Assembly (NCBI RefSeq): GCF_900100845.1
Contig: NZ_FNFP01000001.1
Span: forward strand, 372,001-436,000
Origin: Natronincola ferrireducens
GTDB lineage: Bacteria; Bacillota; Clostridia; Peptostreptococcales; Natronincolaceae
Reading direction: 5' to 3'
DNA length: 64,000 nucleotides
The notes beneath the pieces are model-generated. The model ran no database searches, was not told the origin of the DNA, and worked only from the letters and a program-made list of their open reading frames with translations. This document shows positions 39,125 to 47,244 of this stretch, in pieces; the stretch's first letter is position 1; every line of letters starts with the position of its first letter. The translations under genes and the position numbers were made by a program.

Positions 39125-39922
39125 TTATAAACCTCCTACCTTTACATTTCTGAACAAATCCAGTGGTATAGGCTGATGTTTTTCGAAGGCCTTGTTACCC
39201 AATAGGAGATTGGTATAGGGATGCTGAGGTGTCTTAAATATTTGGTTTACACAACCCCTCTCTACAATCTCTCCGTCCTTTAACACAGCCACCTTCTTAC
39301 AGATTTGTTGAATAACCTCCATTTGATGGGTAATCAGTACAACTGTAATATCTAACTTTTCATTAATTTCTCTTAATAGGTTCAAGATGCTTCTACTGGT
39401 GATGGGATCTAAGGCAGAAGTAGCTTCATCACTTAACAATATTTTGGGATTTGTGGCTAAAGCCCTGGCAATAGCAACCCTTTGTCTTTGTCCCCCACTT
39501 AATTGAGAAGGGTAATGATTCTTTTTGTCTTGAAGGCCTACTAATTCTAGCAATTGATGAACTCTAATCTTTATTTCGTCTTTTTTCATACCATCCAACT
39601 CTAGGGGATAGGCTACATTTTTCTCTACAGTTCTACTGGTTAGCAAATGATAATTTTGAAAAATCATACCCATATCTCGACGGCATTTTCTAAGGTTATT
39701 AGGAGAAAGCTTTGTTAGGTCGATACCATCTATCCGAACCTCTCCTGAGGTAGGCTTCTCTAGTAGATTAATACAACGGATCAAAGTAGATTTTCCAGCA
39801 CCGCTAAGACCCATGATACCGTAGATATCTCCCTTATCTACGGTTAAACTGATGTTCTTTAAGGCTAAAACATTCCCCTCCTTTGATTCATAAAGCTTAC
39901 TGATGTTTTTTAACTCAATCAT
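39125..39922 (-). CDS. metN: Methionine ABC transporter ATPase MetN
   Basis: A 265-residue ABC ATPase. It has Walker A GLSGAGKST, signature LSGGQRQRVAIARAL, Walker B ILLSDEAT, and switch His. It lacks the long C-terminal ACT-like regulatory domain of many MetN proteins. A frame open to 40108 exists only because the riboswitch region has no stop; ATG 39922 with GAGGTG seven bases before it is the real start. Confidence 0.94.
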   Translation of the reverse strand: MIELKNISKLYESKEGNVLALKNISLTVDKGDIYGIMGLSGAGKSTLIRCINLLEKPTSGEVRIDGIDLTKLSPNNLRKCRRDMGMIFQNYHLLTSRTVEKNVAYPLELDGMKKDEIKIRVHQLLELVGLQDKKNHYPSQLSGGQRQRVAIARALATNPKILLSDEATSALDPITSRSILNLLREINEKLDITVVLITHQMEVIQQICKKVAVLKDGEIVERGCVNQIFKTPQHPYTNLLLGNKAFEKHQPIPLDLFRNVKVGGL

Positions 39923-39954
39923 GGTTTTACACCTCTTTCTATAAAATAAAAAAA

Positions 39955-39975
39955 CCACTTTCTCGACGAAAGAGG
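39955..39975 (-). terminator. Terminator of the promoter-distal SAM riboswitch unit
   Basis: CCTCTTTC/GAAAGTGG stem (one mismatch) and a T run on the minus strand, between the second SAM aptamer and metN. Confidence 0.8.
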
Positions 39976-39995
39976 CACCAAAACAATAGTTCCCT

Positions 39996-40100
39996 CCCTC
40001 ATCTCTCAGCACATGATGTGCTGCTGGAATTGGCACCTTCGATCGTAATCGCGGTTGCCGGGTTTCATCGGGCCAGTCCCTCCACCTCTCTTGATAAGAG
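39996..40100 (-). promoter_or_regulatory. SAM-I riboswitch (S-box), copy nearest metN
   Basis: On the minus strand: CTCTTATCAAGAGAGGTGG, AGGGACTGGCCC, GATGAAACCCGGCAACC, then GGTGCCAATTCCAGC and a closing GATGAGGG. All conserved S-box parts are present. SAM binding should promote the terminator and switch off metNIQ. Confidence 0.95.
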
Positions 40101-40136
40101 TGTTTCATTAAGTATTAAATTTTTATAATAAAAAAA

Positions 40137-40157
40137 CCACTTTCACAACGAAAGAGG
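40137..40157 (-). terminator. Terminator of the upstream SAM riboswitch unit
   Basis: CCTCTTTC/GAAAGTGG stem plus T run on the minus strand, the same as at 39955 apart from the loop. Confidence 0.8.
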
Positions 40158-40177
40158 CATCAAAAGTATAGATTCCT

Positions 40178-40282
40178 CCCTCATCTTTCAACACATAATG
40201 TGTTGCAGGAATTGGCACCTTCGATCGTAATCGCGGTTGCCGGGTTTCATCGGGCCAGTCCCTCCACCTCTCTTGATAAGAG
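40178..40282 (-). promoter_or_regulatory. SAM-I riboswitch (S-box), upstream copy
   Basis: Nearly identical to the copy at 39996-40100, offset by 182 bases and with its own terminator. The differences lie mainly in P4 (compensatory: CAACACATAATGTGTTG versus CAGCACATCATGTGCTG). The promoter is further upstream, near 40300-40330. Confidence 0.95.
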
Positions 40283-40502
40283 TATAATAATTCGATTTAA
40301 TTTTTTACTTCAATCATAAAATACATTATATTAGTTTTTGGAAAAAAAGTCAATAATAAAAATAAAATAAATTTTTGTTGTTATTTTTTCTGTAGGTAAC
40401 AACGGAGATATATTATTTTGTCAGAAAAATTTTTATTTAATTAAAAGGAAAAAGGAGAAAAAGGTAGAAGTTTATATTAAAATGTATGTTTGGGGTGAGA
40501 TG

Positions 40503-40832
40503 ATGTCTTATCAGTCAAGAATTAAAGATGGATTTACCGATGCGTTATTTGAAGCGATTTTAGAGCTAGAGACAGTAGAGGAGTGCTATAGATTTTTTGA
40601 AGATGTTTGCACCATTAAAGAAATTCAATCCATATCCCAAAGGCTAGAGGTTGCCAAGCTACTGAAGGAAGGGCGAACCTACATTGAAATAGAAAAAACT
40701 ACGGGGGCCAGTACCGCCACCATTAGTAGAGTTAATCGTTGCCTTCATTATGGGGCCGACGGATATAAGCTAGTCCTAAAAAGGTTAGACGAACAACAAA
40801 AACAAAGTGAAGAAGATTTACAACAAGAATAA
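40503..40832 (+). CDS. YerC/TrpR-family DNA-binding protein
   Basis: A 109-residue all-helical protein of the TrpR-like YerC group. It has DALFEAILELETVEECYRFFEDVCT, then IKEIQSISQRLEVAKLL and the helix-turn-helix TYIEIEKTTGASTATISRVNR (each part quoted below 20 residues when read as YIEIEKTTGAS and TATISRVNRCL). These proteins probably bind DNA; the target is unknown. ATG 40503 follows GGGGTG, and two earlier ATGs are less well spaced. Confidence 0.85.
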   Translation: MSYQSRIKDGFTDALFEAILELETVEECYRFFEDVCTIKEIQSISQRLEVAKLLKEGRTYIEIEKTTGASTATISRVNRCLHYGADGYKLVLKRLDEQQKQSEEDLQQE

Positions 40833-40870
40833 AAACAGGGAAATCCTAACATTAGGATTTCCCTGTTTTT
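40832..40870 (+). terminator. Terminator after the YerC-like gene
   Basis: AACAGGGAAATCCTAA/TTAGGATTTCCCTGTT stem followed by Ts, overlapping the stop codon. Confidence 0.9.
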
Positions 40871-40875
40871 AAGTT

Positions 40876-41025
40876 GGGTTCTGTTGAAAGATAATTGTTG
40901 ATGTTTTATAAAAACCTCTCGGTCTTGTAATTGGTATCATTCCAAGCAATAGTGGAGGATATAATAATGGTTGCTATCAATTGAGATCCTTCACTACCTT
41001 CAGATACCATAGCATGACAAAAGCT
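40876..41025 (+). repeat. Copy of a dispersed intergenic repeat
   Basis: GTTCTGTTGAAAGATAATTG at the left end and GAGATCCTTCACTACCTTCAG at the right end (second string quoted minus its last base elsewhere: GAGATCCTTCACTACC) resemble the segments at 35264 and 58835. Confidence 0.5.
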
Positions 41026-41091
41026 CCAGCAGGTCTTATTATCATTATTTAGACGAAAATCAACAGTGATATTTAACATAATTTTATAGTG

Positions 41092-42312
41092 CTATTGATC
41101 TAAATGGAAAGCCTCATGTAAGATATTGACGGCTTTTTTTCCTGCCTCCTGTGGTACAAGGCAGGAGATAGTAGAATGGGAGTCAGAACTTTGAAGGATT
41201 TTAATTCCTTCCTTGGCTAAGGCACTGACAACTGTAGCCATAACTCCTGGTATTCCAGTAATTCGACAGCCTACAATAGTTACCTTACTACAGTTATTTA
41301 AAATAGTATACTTTACATCAAAATCCCTTAGTATGTTTTTAAGATTTAAGTTTTGACTTCCATCAATGGTGAAGATTTTTTTATCGACAAAGAAGTTAAT
41401 CATATCGATACTGATATTTCCACAGGCTAGAGCCGATAGTAATTGGCTGTCTTTTTCAGGATTGGCCTCTGTATAAATGGATATCTGACTTATATCATCC
41501 TTATGGGTAATGGCAGTTAATAAACCTTTAGAGGATTTAGAAGAATAAGGGAGGGTACCATTTTTCCTGCAGTAATAAACAGTGGTGCCAGGATGGGTAG
41601 ACATGGTATTTTTAATTTTCAAAGGGATATTACCATTTTGAGCAATTTCCACTGCTCTTGGATGGATAACCTTTGCTCCCTTATCGGCCATTTGAAAAAC
41701 TTCATCATAATTCATCTCATGGATTATTTTTGCTTTTGGCACTACATTTGGATCTGCTGTCATGATACCGTCTACGTCGGTATAAATCTCTACACACTTT
41801 GCATTTAAGGCTACTCCTAGGGCCACAGCTGTTGTATCGCTGCCTCCACGACCTAGGGTAGTAATTTCATTATCCTTTGTAGCCCCTTGGAAGCCAGAAA
41901 TGACAACGATTTTGTCCTCTTCCAAATGCTTTAATATTTTACTAGCATCTATTGATAATATGTCTGCATTACTAAAGCTATCATCTGTTAAAAGTCCCGC
42001 CTGATAACCTGTGAGGGCCACTACATCAAAACCAGCTTCTTCTAAAGAGGAGGCCAATACGACAGAAGAGATGATTTCACCACAGGACATTAAAAGATCT
42101 AGGTGCTTTAAGCTACAGCTGGGGGCATTTTCCAATACTAGATTCCTCAGGGTATCTGTGGCATAGGGCTCCCCTTTACGGCCCATAGCAGAAACCACAA
42201 TGACCAGGCTGTAGCCAGCTTTTTTTCCCTCAGTTATTTTATCAATAACCATTTTTCTTCTTTCTCTTGTAGACACGGAGGTTCCTCCAAATTTTTGCAC
42301 AATAATATCCAC
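41092..42312 (-). CDS. lysC: Aspartate kinase
   Basis: Phosphorylates aspartate at the start of lysine, methionine, threonine and dipicolinate synthesis. The 406-residue protein has the N-terminal IIVQKFGGTSV, LGRGGSDTTAVAL, and two C-terminal ACT domains (about residues 265-400). The GTG at 42312, preceded by GGGGTGG, is the likely start; an open frame to 42369 lacks a site. It stands alone, with no leader RNA recognised. The isoform (LysC- or DapG-like) is not clear. Confidence 0.92.
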   Translation of the reverse strand: MDIIVQKFGGTSVSTRERRKMVIDKITEGKKAGYSLVIVVSAMGRKGEPYATDTLRNLVLENAPSCSLKHLDLLMSCGEIISSVVLASSLEEAGFDVVALTGYQAGLLTDDSFSNADILSIDASKILKHLEEDKIVVISGFQGATKDNEITTLGRGGSDTTAVALGVALNAKCVEIYTDVDGIMTADPNVVPKAKIIHEMNYDEVFQMADKGAKVIHPRAVEIAQNGNIPLKIKNTMSTHPGTTVYYCRKNGTLPYSSKSSKGLLTAITHKDDISQISIYTEANPEKDSQLLSALACGNISIDMINFFVDKKIFTIDGSQNLNLKNILRDFDVKYTILNNCSKVTIVGCRITGIPGVMATVVSALAKEGIKILQSSDSHSTISCLVPQEAGKKAVNILHEAFHLDQ

Positions 42313-42477
42313 ACAAACCACCCCATATTTATTGAAATTATTCATCCTTATATTTAAAATATGCTTCAATAGGATAAATGTTCTACAGGAACAGAAATCA
42401 AATTTTTAAAAAAGTATGGATGTTTTGGCTATTTAATATCCCCACAATAAATGTGGATTTTATAAATTCCAAAATGC

Positions 42478-42505
42478 ACAAAATAGACCTCCATTTCATA
42501 ATATA
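42478..42505 (+). promoter_or_regulatory. Sigma-K-type sporulation promoter
   Basis: AC, 17 bases, CATAATATA matches AC-N17-CATANNNTA exactly. It lies 46 bases before the first tiny hydrophobic gene. Confidence 0.6.
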
Positions 42506-42550
42506 GAATGAGACACGATACAAAACTATGAGAGAGTGAGGTGTCAATAA

Positions 42551-42739
42551 ATGAGTGATGCTGTAAAAGGAACAGGGGTTTTAGGAGGTTTTTTCAAAGG
42601 GGACACCAGTATATTGTTTTTCTTTTTATTGCTGGTAATAATCTTCTGTAACTGTCGTCTATTTAGAGATTCAGGTGATAGCCTATTATTCTTCTTATTA
42701 ATATTGGTAGTGCTATTTACTGGACGGGGAATATGTTAG
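42551..42739 (+). CDS. Tiny hydrophobic protein, probably sporulation-associated (paralogue 1)
   Basis: The 62-residue protein has a soluble start (MSDAVKGTGVLGGFFKG), a membrane segment SILFFFLLLVIIFCNC, a polar turn (RDSGDS) and a second hydrophobic segment ending TGRGIC. It shares nearly the whole layout with the gene at 42891. It is not recognised as a named family. The sigma-K-like promoter suggests mother-cell expression and coat or outer-membrane location. Confidence 0.75.
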   Translation: MSDAVKGTGVLGGFFKGDTSILFFFLLLVIIFCNCRLFRDSGDSLLFFLLILVVLFTGRGIC

Positions 42740-42811
42740 CATGAGGGTTAAATAACAAGACTTCTAGGGTTAGCTAGGTAAAATATTTTACTTAGCTAAC
42801 CTATGGAGGTA

Positions 42812-42839
42812 ACCATTTTATCAGTTTTAACATAGTATA
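42812..42839 (+). promoter_or_regulatory. Sigma-K-type sporulation promoter
   Basis: AC, 17 bases, CATAGTATA, again an exact AC-N17-CATANNNTA match, 52 bases before the second tiny hydrophobic gene. Confidence 0.6.
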
Positions 42840-42890
42840 TATTAAGACTAGAGATAGTCCTAATAAGAATTATAAGGAGGGTGCTAATAA

Positions 42891-43082
42891 ATGAGTGAAG
42901 TAGCTAAGAGCAATGTATTAGGCGGTTTATTTGGTGGCCAAAGCAGCATATTATTCTTCTTCCTATTGCTAGTAATAATCTTCTGTAACTGCGGTATATT
43001 TAGAGGTACAGGAGATAGCTTATTATTCTTCTTCTTGTTACTAGTATTGTTATTTGGTGGAAGATATTTCTGGGCTTACTAA
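42891..43082 (+). CDS. Tiny hydrophobic protein, probably sporulation-associated (paralogue 2)
   Basis: A 63-residue paralogue of the 42551 product: MSEVAKSNVLGGLFGG, then SILFFFLLLVIIFCNCG, RGTGDS, and a second FFFLLLVLLFGG segment ending FWAY. AAGGAGGG precedes the ATG. The two Cys in the first hydrophobic segment (CNC) are conserved between both copies. Confidence 0.75.
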   Translation: MSEVAKSNVLGGLFGGQSSILFFFLLLVIIFCNCGIFRGTGDSLLFFFLLLVLLFGGRYFWAY

Positions 43083-43099
43083 GTTAAATGCCTTGCCAA

Positions 43100-43135
43100 A
43101 CAAAAAGGGTAGAGTTTCTGCCCTTTTTGTTTTTG
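43100..43135 (+). terminator. Terminator after the second tiny hydrophobic gene
   Basis: ACAAAAAGGG...CCCTTTTTGT stem with a short inner AGA/TCT part and a T-rich run. Confidence 0.85.
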
Positions 43136-43234
43136 TAATAAAATACAGCTTTTTGTCAACAATAGTATTTGCTATAATAAACATAACTTTATTGGAAAAT
43201 AATAAAACATATAAAAAATAATGGAAGGAGATAG

Positions 43235-43960
43235 ATGTTTATGAAGCTTATATTAGATACCCATTGCCACACTTTATCCAGTGGTCATGCCTATAGCACT
43301 ATACAAGAAATGGCTGCCTATGCTAAAACCATAGACTTTCAATTGATTGCTATTACTGACCATGGGCCTAAGATGCCTGGAAGTGCCCATAAATTGCATT
43401 TTAGAAATTTAAGGGTTGTACCAAAAGAAATAAATGGGGTGGAAGTTTTGAGGGGGGTAGAGGTAAATATATTGGATTATGATGGAAAGCTGGACCTTTC
43501 AGACAATGTTCTAAAGGATTTAGATTTGGTTATCGCCAGCCTACATCACCCCTGTATCAAATCAGGAACTGTGGAGGAAAATACCCATGCCCTCATCAAC
43601 GTTATAAAAAATCCCTATATACATATTATCGGACATCCTGGAAACCCAGCCTATCCAATAGATATTGAAAAGGTAATAGATGCTGCTAAAGAGTACAACA
43701 CCCTAATAGAAATTAACAATAGTTCCCTCAAACCAGAAACCTTTAGGGTGGGTAGTAAGGAAAACTGCTACAATATCTTAAAGGCATGTCGTGACAAGGG
43801 GGTTTCTGTAGTAGTAGGTAGTGATGCCCATATTGCCTTTCATATAGGAAACTTTTCTGTGGCACAGGAGATGCTAGAGGACCTTCAGGTGCCAGAGGAA
43901 TTAGTGATGAACACTTCTGTAGAAAGACTAAAAGCAGCCCTGAGTAAAAAACAAAAGTAA
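43235..43960 (+). CDS. PHP-domain phosphoesterase (YcdX-like)
   Basis: A 241-residue PHP-fold metal-dependent phosphatase. It has DTHCHTLSSGHAYS, ITDHGPKMPGSAH, GVEVNI, ASLHHP, IIGHPGNP and GSDAH, which together supply the trinuclear metal ligands. The substrate is unknown. GGAG lies before the ATG; a second ATG two codons later is also possible. Confidence 0.88.
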   Translation: MFMKLILDTHCHTLSSGHAYSTIQEMAAYAKTIDFQLIAITDHGPKMPGSAHKLHFRNLRVVPKEINGVEVLRGVEVNILDYDGKLDLSDNVLKDLDLVIASLHHPCIKSGTVEENTHALINVIKNPYIHIIGHPGNPAYPIDIEKVIDAAKEYNTLIEINNSSLKPETFRVGSKENCYNILKACRDKGVSVVVGSDAHIAFHIGNFSVAQEMLEDLQVPEELVMNTSVERLKAALSKKQK

Positions 43961-44026
43961 TTTTAAAAATCAATCTGCATAGGTATAGATAGAAAATTAA
44001 TCTATGCAGGGAGTGGAGAAAATGAT

Positions 44027-44518
44027 ATGAAAAAAACCACTTATTTTATTACAAGAACTAGTTTATTGTTGTCTTTAGCTTTAATTTTTCAAATTGCCTT
44101 TAGAACCTTTGCCCAACCTATAGTAGGACCATTGATAAATCTTATTTTAATTATCAGTGTCATCAAGGTAGGGGTGGTTTCAGCTGTTATGATAGGATGT
44201 CTTACACCCCTCATAGCATTTTTAATTGGCATTACTCCACTACTACCCTTGATACCCTTTATTATGATAGGTAATAGTATTTTTGCCTACATATTTAATT
44301 ATTTTTATAGGAAAGAACGATTGGCTAATGACTATAGGGCCATCATTCCAGCAGCCTTTGGGAAATTTATATTTTTAGCCCTTTCCATAAGATACCTAGT
44401 CACCTTATTTATTCCCCAGGTACCACTAAACCTCATAGCCGCCTTTACTTGGCCCCAACTATATACCGCCTTGATTGGTGGGTTTTTAGCCATCTTTATT
44501 TCAAAGCTATTAAAATAA
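44027..44518 (+). CDS. Membrane protein resembling an ECF transporter S component
   Basis: A 163-residue protein with about five membrane helices: residues 8-28, 35-55, 60-80, 105-125, 140-160. The N-terminal TRTSLLLSLALIFQIAFR and the overall size suit an ECF S component, which would bind a vitamin or metal. No vitamin-specific motif is seen, and no ECF ATPase genes lie nearby. A terminator follows. Confidence 0.6.
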   Translation: MKKTTYFITRTSLLLSLALIFQIAFRTFAQPIVGPLINLILIISVIKVGVVSAVMIGCLTPLIAFLIGITPLLPLIPFIMIGNSIFAYIFNYFYRKERLANDYRAIIPAAFGKFIFLALSIRYLVTLFIPQVPLNLIAAFTWPQLYTALIGGFLAIFISKLLK

Positions 44519-44534
44519 ACTTTAAACAAACATT

Positions 44535-44562
44535 AAATAAATCCCTGAGGGGATTTATTTTT
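44535..44562 (+). terminator. Terminator after the ECF-S-like gene
   Basis: AAATAAATCCC, four-base loop, GGGATTTATTT and Ts. Confidence 0.88.
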
Positions 44563-44644
44563 GTGTAAAGCAAAGAATAACCAATGAAGAATTTATTCAC
44601 AATAATAGGGTAAATCTAAATACTTGTAAGAGAGGAGGAACAAA

Positions 44645-45154
44645 ATGCCTGAGGAGCTTAGAGTAAAAGAAAAAAATAATCTTGAAGAAACCCTACCTAA
44701 GGAGCATTATGATGAGCTGGAGGAATATATCAATAGCTTACCTTCTTTAGAGGGAAGATTGATACAGATTCTCCATAAGGCCCAAGATATTTTTGGTTAC
44801 TTGCCAAGAGATGTTCAGTTGTTCATTGCAAGAAAACTAGGATTATCAGGGGCTAAGGTAAATGGTGTGGTTTCTTTTTATACTTATTTTACTGAAGAAG
44901 CTAGAGGAGAGTATGTCATCAACGTCTGCACAGGAACCGCCTGTTTTGTCAAAGGAGCCAATAAGCTTTTGGAGGAATTCCAAAGTAGGCTAAAGGTTTC
45001 CGTAGGAGACACCACAGAGGACAAGAAATTCACATTGAAGGATGTTCGATGTGTTGGAGCTTGTGGCTTAGCCCCCCTAATTGTTATTAATGATAAGGTA
45101 TATGGGAGGGTGAAACCAGAAGAAATTGATGCAATCTTATCTGAATATCAATAG
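44645..45154 (+). CDS. hndA: [2Fe-2S] hydrogenase subunit, NuoE/HndA-like
   Basis: A 169-residue thioredoxin-fold protein that carries a [2Fe-2S] cluster. Its Cys pattern is CTGTAC and CVGACG, as in NuoE. It is the first of four genes for a soluble NAD(P)-linked, possibly electron-bifurcating [FeFe] hydrogenase complex. AGGAGG precedes the ATG, and the next gene starts 11 bases after the stop. Confidence 0.9.
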   Translation: MPEELRVKEKNNLEETLPKEHYDELEEYINSLPSLEGRLIQILHKAQDIFGYLPRDVQLFIARKLGLSGAKVNGVVSFYTYFTEEARGEYVINVCTGTACFVKGANKLLEEFQSRLKVSVGDTTEDKKFTLKDVRCVGACGLAPLIVINDKVYGRVKPEEIDAILSEYQ

Positions 45155-45165
45155 GAGGTTAAAGC

Positions 45166-45555
45166 ATGAAGGCGATTAAATCCCTAGAGGAATTAAAAAA
45201 GATCAGAGAAGCTGCCAATGACAGACTTACTATAAGAAGGGCAGGAGAGGAGGAACATATAAAAGTAATGGTGGGAATGGCCACCTGCGGCATTGCGGCT
45301 GGGGCTCGTGAAACCTTTAATACTCTTTTTGAAGAGATTGATAAGAGAAATCTTAAAAATGTATATTTAGTCCAAGTAGGATGTATGGGTTATTGTCATG
45401 ATGAACCTATTGTACAGGTAAATGTCCCAGGAGAAGCAGCTATTCTATATGGGAAGGTAGATAAGAAAAAGGCTATAGACATTATTGAAAAGCATATAGA
45501 AAATGGAGAGCTACTACAGGACTCCATTATTTCTAAATCCTTTCATAAGGCATAG
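45166..45555 (+). CDS. hndB: [2Fe-2S] thioredoxin-like hydrogenase subunit, HndB-like
   Basis: A 129-residue protein with a thioredoxin-like ferredoxin fold; its Cys residues are MATCGIAAGA, GCMGYC (C-x-x-x-C) and the strand around VQVGC. HndB is the small extra subunit of the NADP-reducing hydrogenase of Desulfovibrio; it sits between HndA and HndC in the same order here. Confidence 0.85.
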   Translation: MKAIKSLEELKKIREAANDRLTIRRAGEEEHIKVMVGMATCGIAAGARETFNTLFEEIDKRNLKNVYLVQVGCMGYCHDEPIVQVNVPGEAAILYGKVDKKKAIDIIEKHIENGELLQDSIISKSFHKA

Positions 45556-45572
45556 AGACTGGAGGGAAGTGA

Positions 45573-47222
45573 ATGAGGAACTATCGATTACATGTACTAG
45601 TCTGTGGTGGAACTGCCTGTGAATCTCAAGAGAGTAGGGATATAATTCAGAAGTTCCATGAAGAACTAGAAGGCGTTGGTTATGATAAAGAAGTCCAGGT
45701 AGTAAAGACTGGATGCTTTGGCTTTTGTGAGAAGGGTCCTATCGTAAAAATTCATCCTGACCATGTATTTTATGTGGAGGTAAAACCCCAGGATATTAAA
45801 GAAATTGTTGAGGAGCATGTGGTAAAAGGCAGAATAGTAGACAGGTTATTGTATAAAGAACCTAGCAATGAGAAAAAGATTCAAGAACAAGAGAACATAT
45901 CTTTTTATCATAAACAGTTGAGAATTGCCTTAAGAAACTGCGGATTCATTAACCCTGAAGATATTCAGGAGTACATAGCTGAAGGTGGTTATTTAGCCTT
46001 AGGAAAGGTGCTAACCCAAATGACTCCAGAGGAAGTGATAGGCATAGTAAAAGACAGTGGTCTTAGAGGTAGAGGTGGTGGTGGTTTTCCTACTGGATAT
46101 AAGTGGGAGCTAACCTATCGTAATAAAAACGATTTAAAATTTATTATCTGCAATGCTGATGAGGGAGATCCAGGGGCCTTTATGGACAGGAGTATTCTAG
46201 AGGGAGATCCCCATAGTGTTCTAGAGGCCATGGCCATAGCAGGCTATGCCATCGGAGCAGAAAAGGGCTACATCTATATTCGAGCTGAGTATCCCTTAGC
46301 TATTCACCGATTAAATATTGCCATAAACCAAGCTACAGAGTATGGTTTTCTAGGAGAAAAGATATTTGATAGCAGCTTTAATTTTGATATTGAATTAAAA
46401 TATGGTGCCGGAGCTTTTGTATGTGGAGAAGAAACAGCCCTTATCAACTCCGTAGAGGGTGGTCGGGGGGAACCTAATGCAAAGCCACCATTTCCAGCGG
46501 AAAGCGGATTATGGGACAAACCTACCTGTGTTAACAATGTAGAAACCTTTGCAAATATTCCACAAATTATTTTAAAGGGACCTAAATGGTTTAACGGTAT
46601 AGGGACAGAAAAAAGTAAAGGAACAAAGGTTTTTGCCTTGGCTGGAAAGGTAAACAACGTTGGTCTAGTGGAGGTGCCTATGGGGATTACCCTAAGGGAG
46701 ATTATCTACGATATAGGAGGAGGCATCCGTGAAAACCATAAATTTAAAGCAGTCCAGACGGGGGGACCTTCAGGGGGGTGTATTCCTGAGGATTATTTAG
46801 ATACCCCAATAGATTATGAAACCTTAAAGGATATCGGGTCCATGATGGGTTCAGGGGGAATGATTGTCATGGATGAAAATGATTGTATGATAAATATTGC
46901 AAAATTTTATTTAGAATTTACAGAAGATGAATCCTGTGGGAAGTGTACCCCCTGTAGAATAGGGAATAAAAGATTACATGAGATTTTAGTAAGGATTTCT
47001 AATGGAAAGGGAACAGAAGATGATTTAAAAAATCTTAAAACCTTAGGAAAAATTATTAAGGATAGCTCCCTTTGTGGCCTAGGACAAAGCTCTCCAAATC
47101 CTATTTTAAGTACAATGGAATATTTTCCAGAAGAATATCATGAACACATATTTAACAAAATCTGTCCAGCAGGAGTATGCTCTATGGGTAAAAAGAAAAA
47201 GCAGCCAGTAGTACCGAAATAA
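45573..47222 (+). CDS. hndC: NuoF-like flavoprotein subunit of the hydrogenase (HndC-like)
   Basis: A 549-residue subunit that binds FMN, NAD(P)H and an Fe-S centre. An N-terminal thioredoxin-like [2Fe-2S] domain (CGGTACESQ, CFGFCEKGP) is followed by the NuoF core: GLRGRGGGGFPTGYKW, CNADEGDPGAFMDR and GAGAYICGEETALI-like GAGAFVCGEETALI. The late ESCGKCTPCRIG and LCGLGQ cluster binds [4Fe-4S]. The protein ends at ICPAGVCSMGKKKKQ and lacks the C-terminal 2x[4Fe-4S] ferredoxin domain found in many HydB proteins. Confidence 0.92.
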   Translation: MRNYRLHVLVCGGTACESQESRDIIQKFHEELEGVGYDKEVQVVKTGCFGFCEKGPIVKIHPDHVFYVEVKPQDIKEIVEEHVVKGRIVDRLLYKEPSNEKKIQEQENISFYHKQLRIALRNCGFINPEDIQEYIAEGGYLALGKVLTQMTPEEVIGIVKDSGLRGRGGGGFPTGYKWELTYRNKNDLKFIICNADEGDPGAFMDRSILEGDPHSVLEAMAIAGYAIGAEKGYIYIRAEYPLAIHRLNIAINQATEYGFLGEKIFDSSFNFDIELKYGAGAFVCGEETALINSVEGGRGEPNAKPPFPAESGLWDKPTCVNNVETFANIPQIILKGPKWFNGIGTEKSKGTKVFALAGKVNNVGLVEVPMGITLREIIYDIGGGIRENHKFKAVQTGGPSGGCIPEDYLDTPIDYETLKDIGSMMGSGGMIVMDENDCMINIAKFYLEFTEDESCGKCTPCRIGNKRLHEILVRISNGKGTEDDLKNLKTLGKIIKDSSLCGLGQSSPNPILSTMEYFPEEYHEHIFNKICPAGVCSMGKKKKQPVVPK

Positions 47223-47244
47223 TAAGGATAAAGGCGGTGAAATT

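Noticed and set aside
39923-40108. N-terminal extension of MetN
   Set aside because: The extra codons are the SAM riboswitch and its terminator; MetN starts normally at 39922.
42380-42477. Possible lysine riboswitch before the aspartokinase gene
   Set aside because: None of the conserved L-box motifs is found in the leader.
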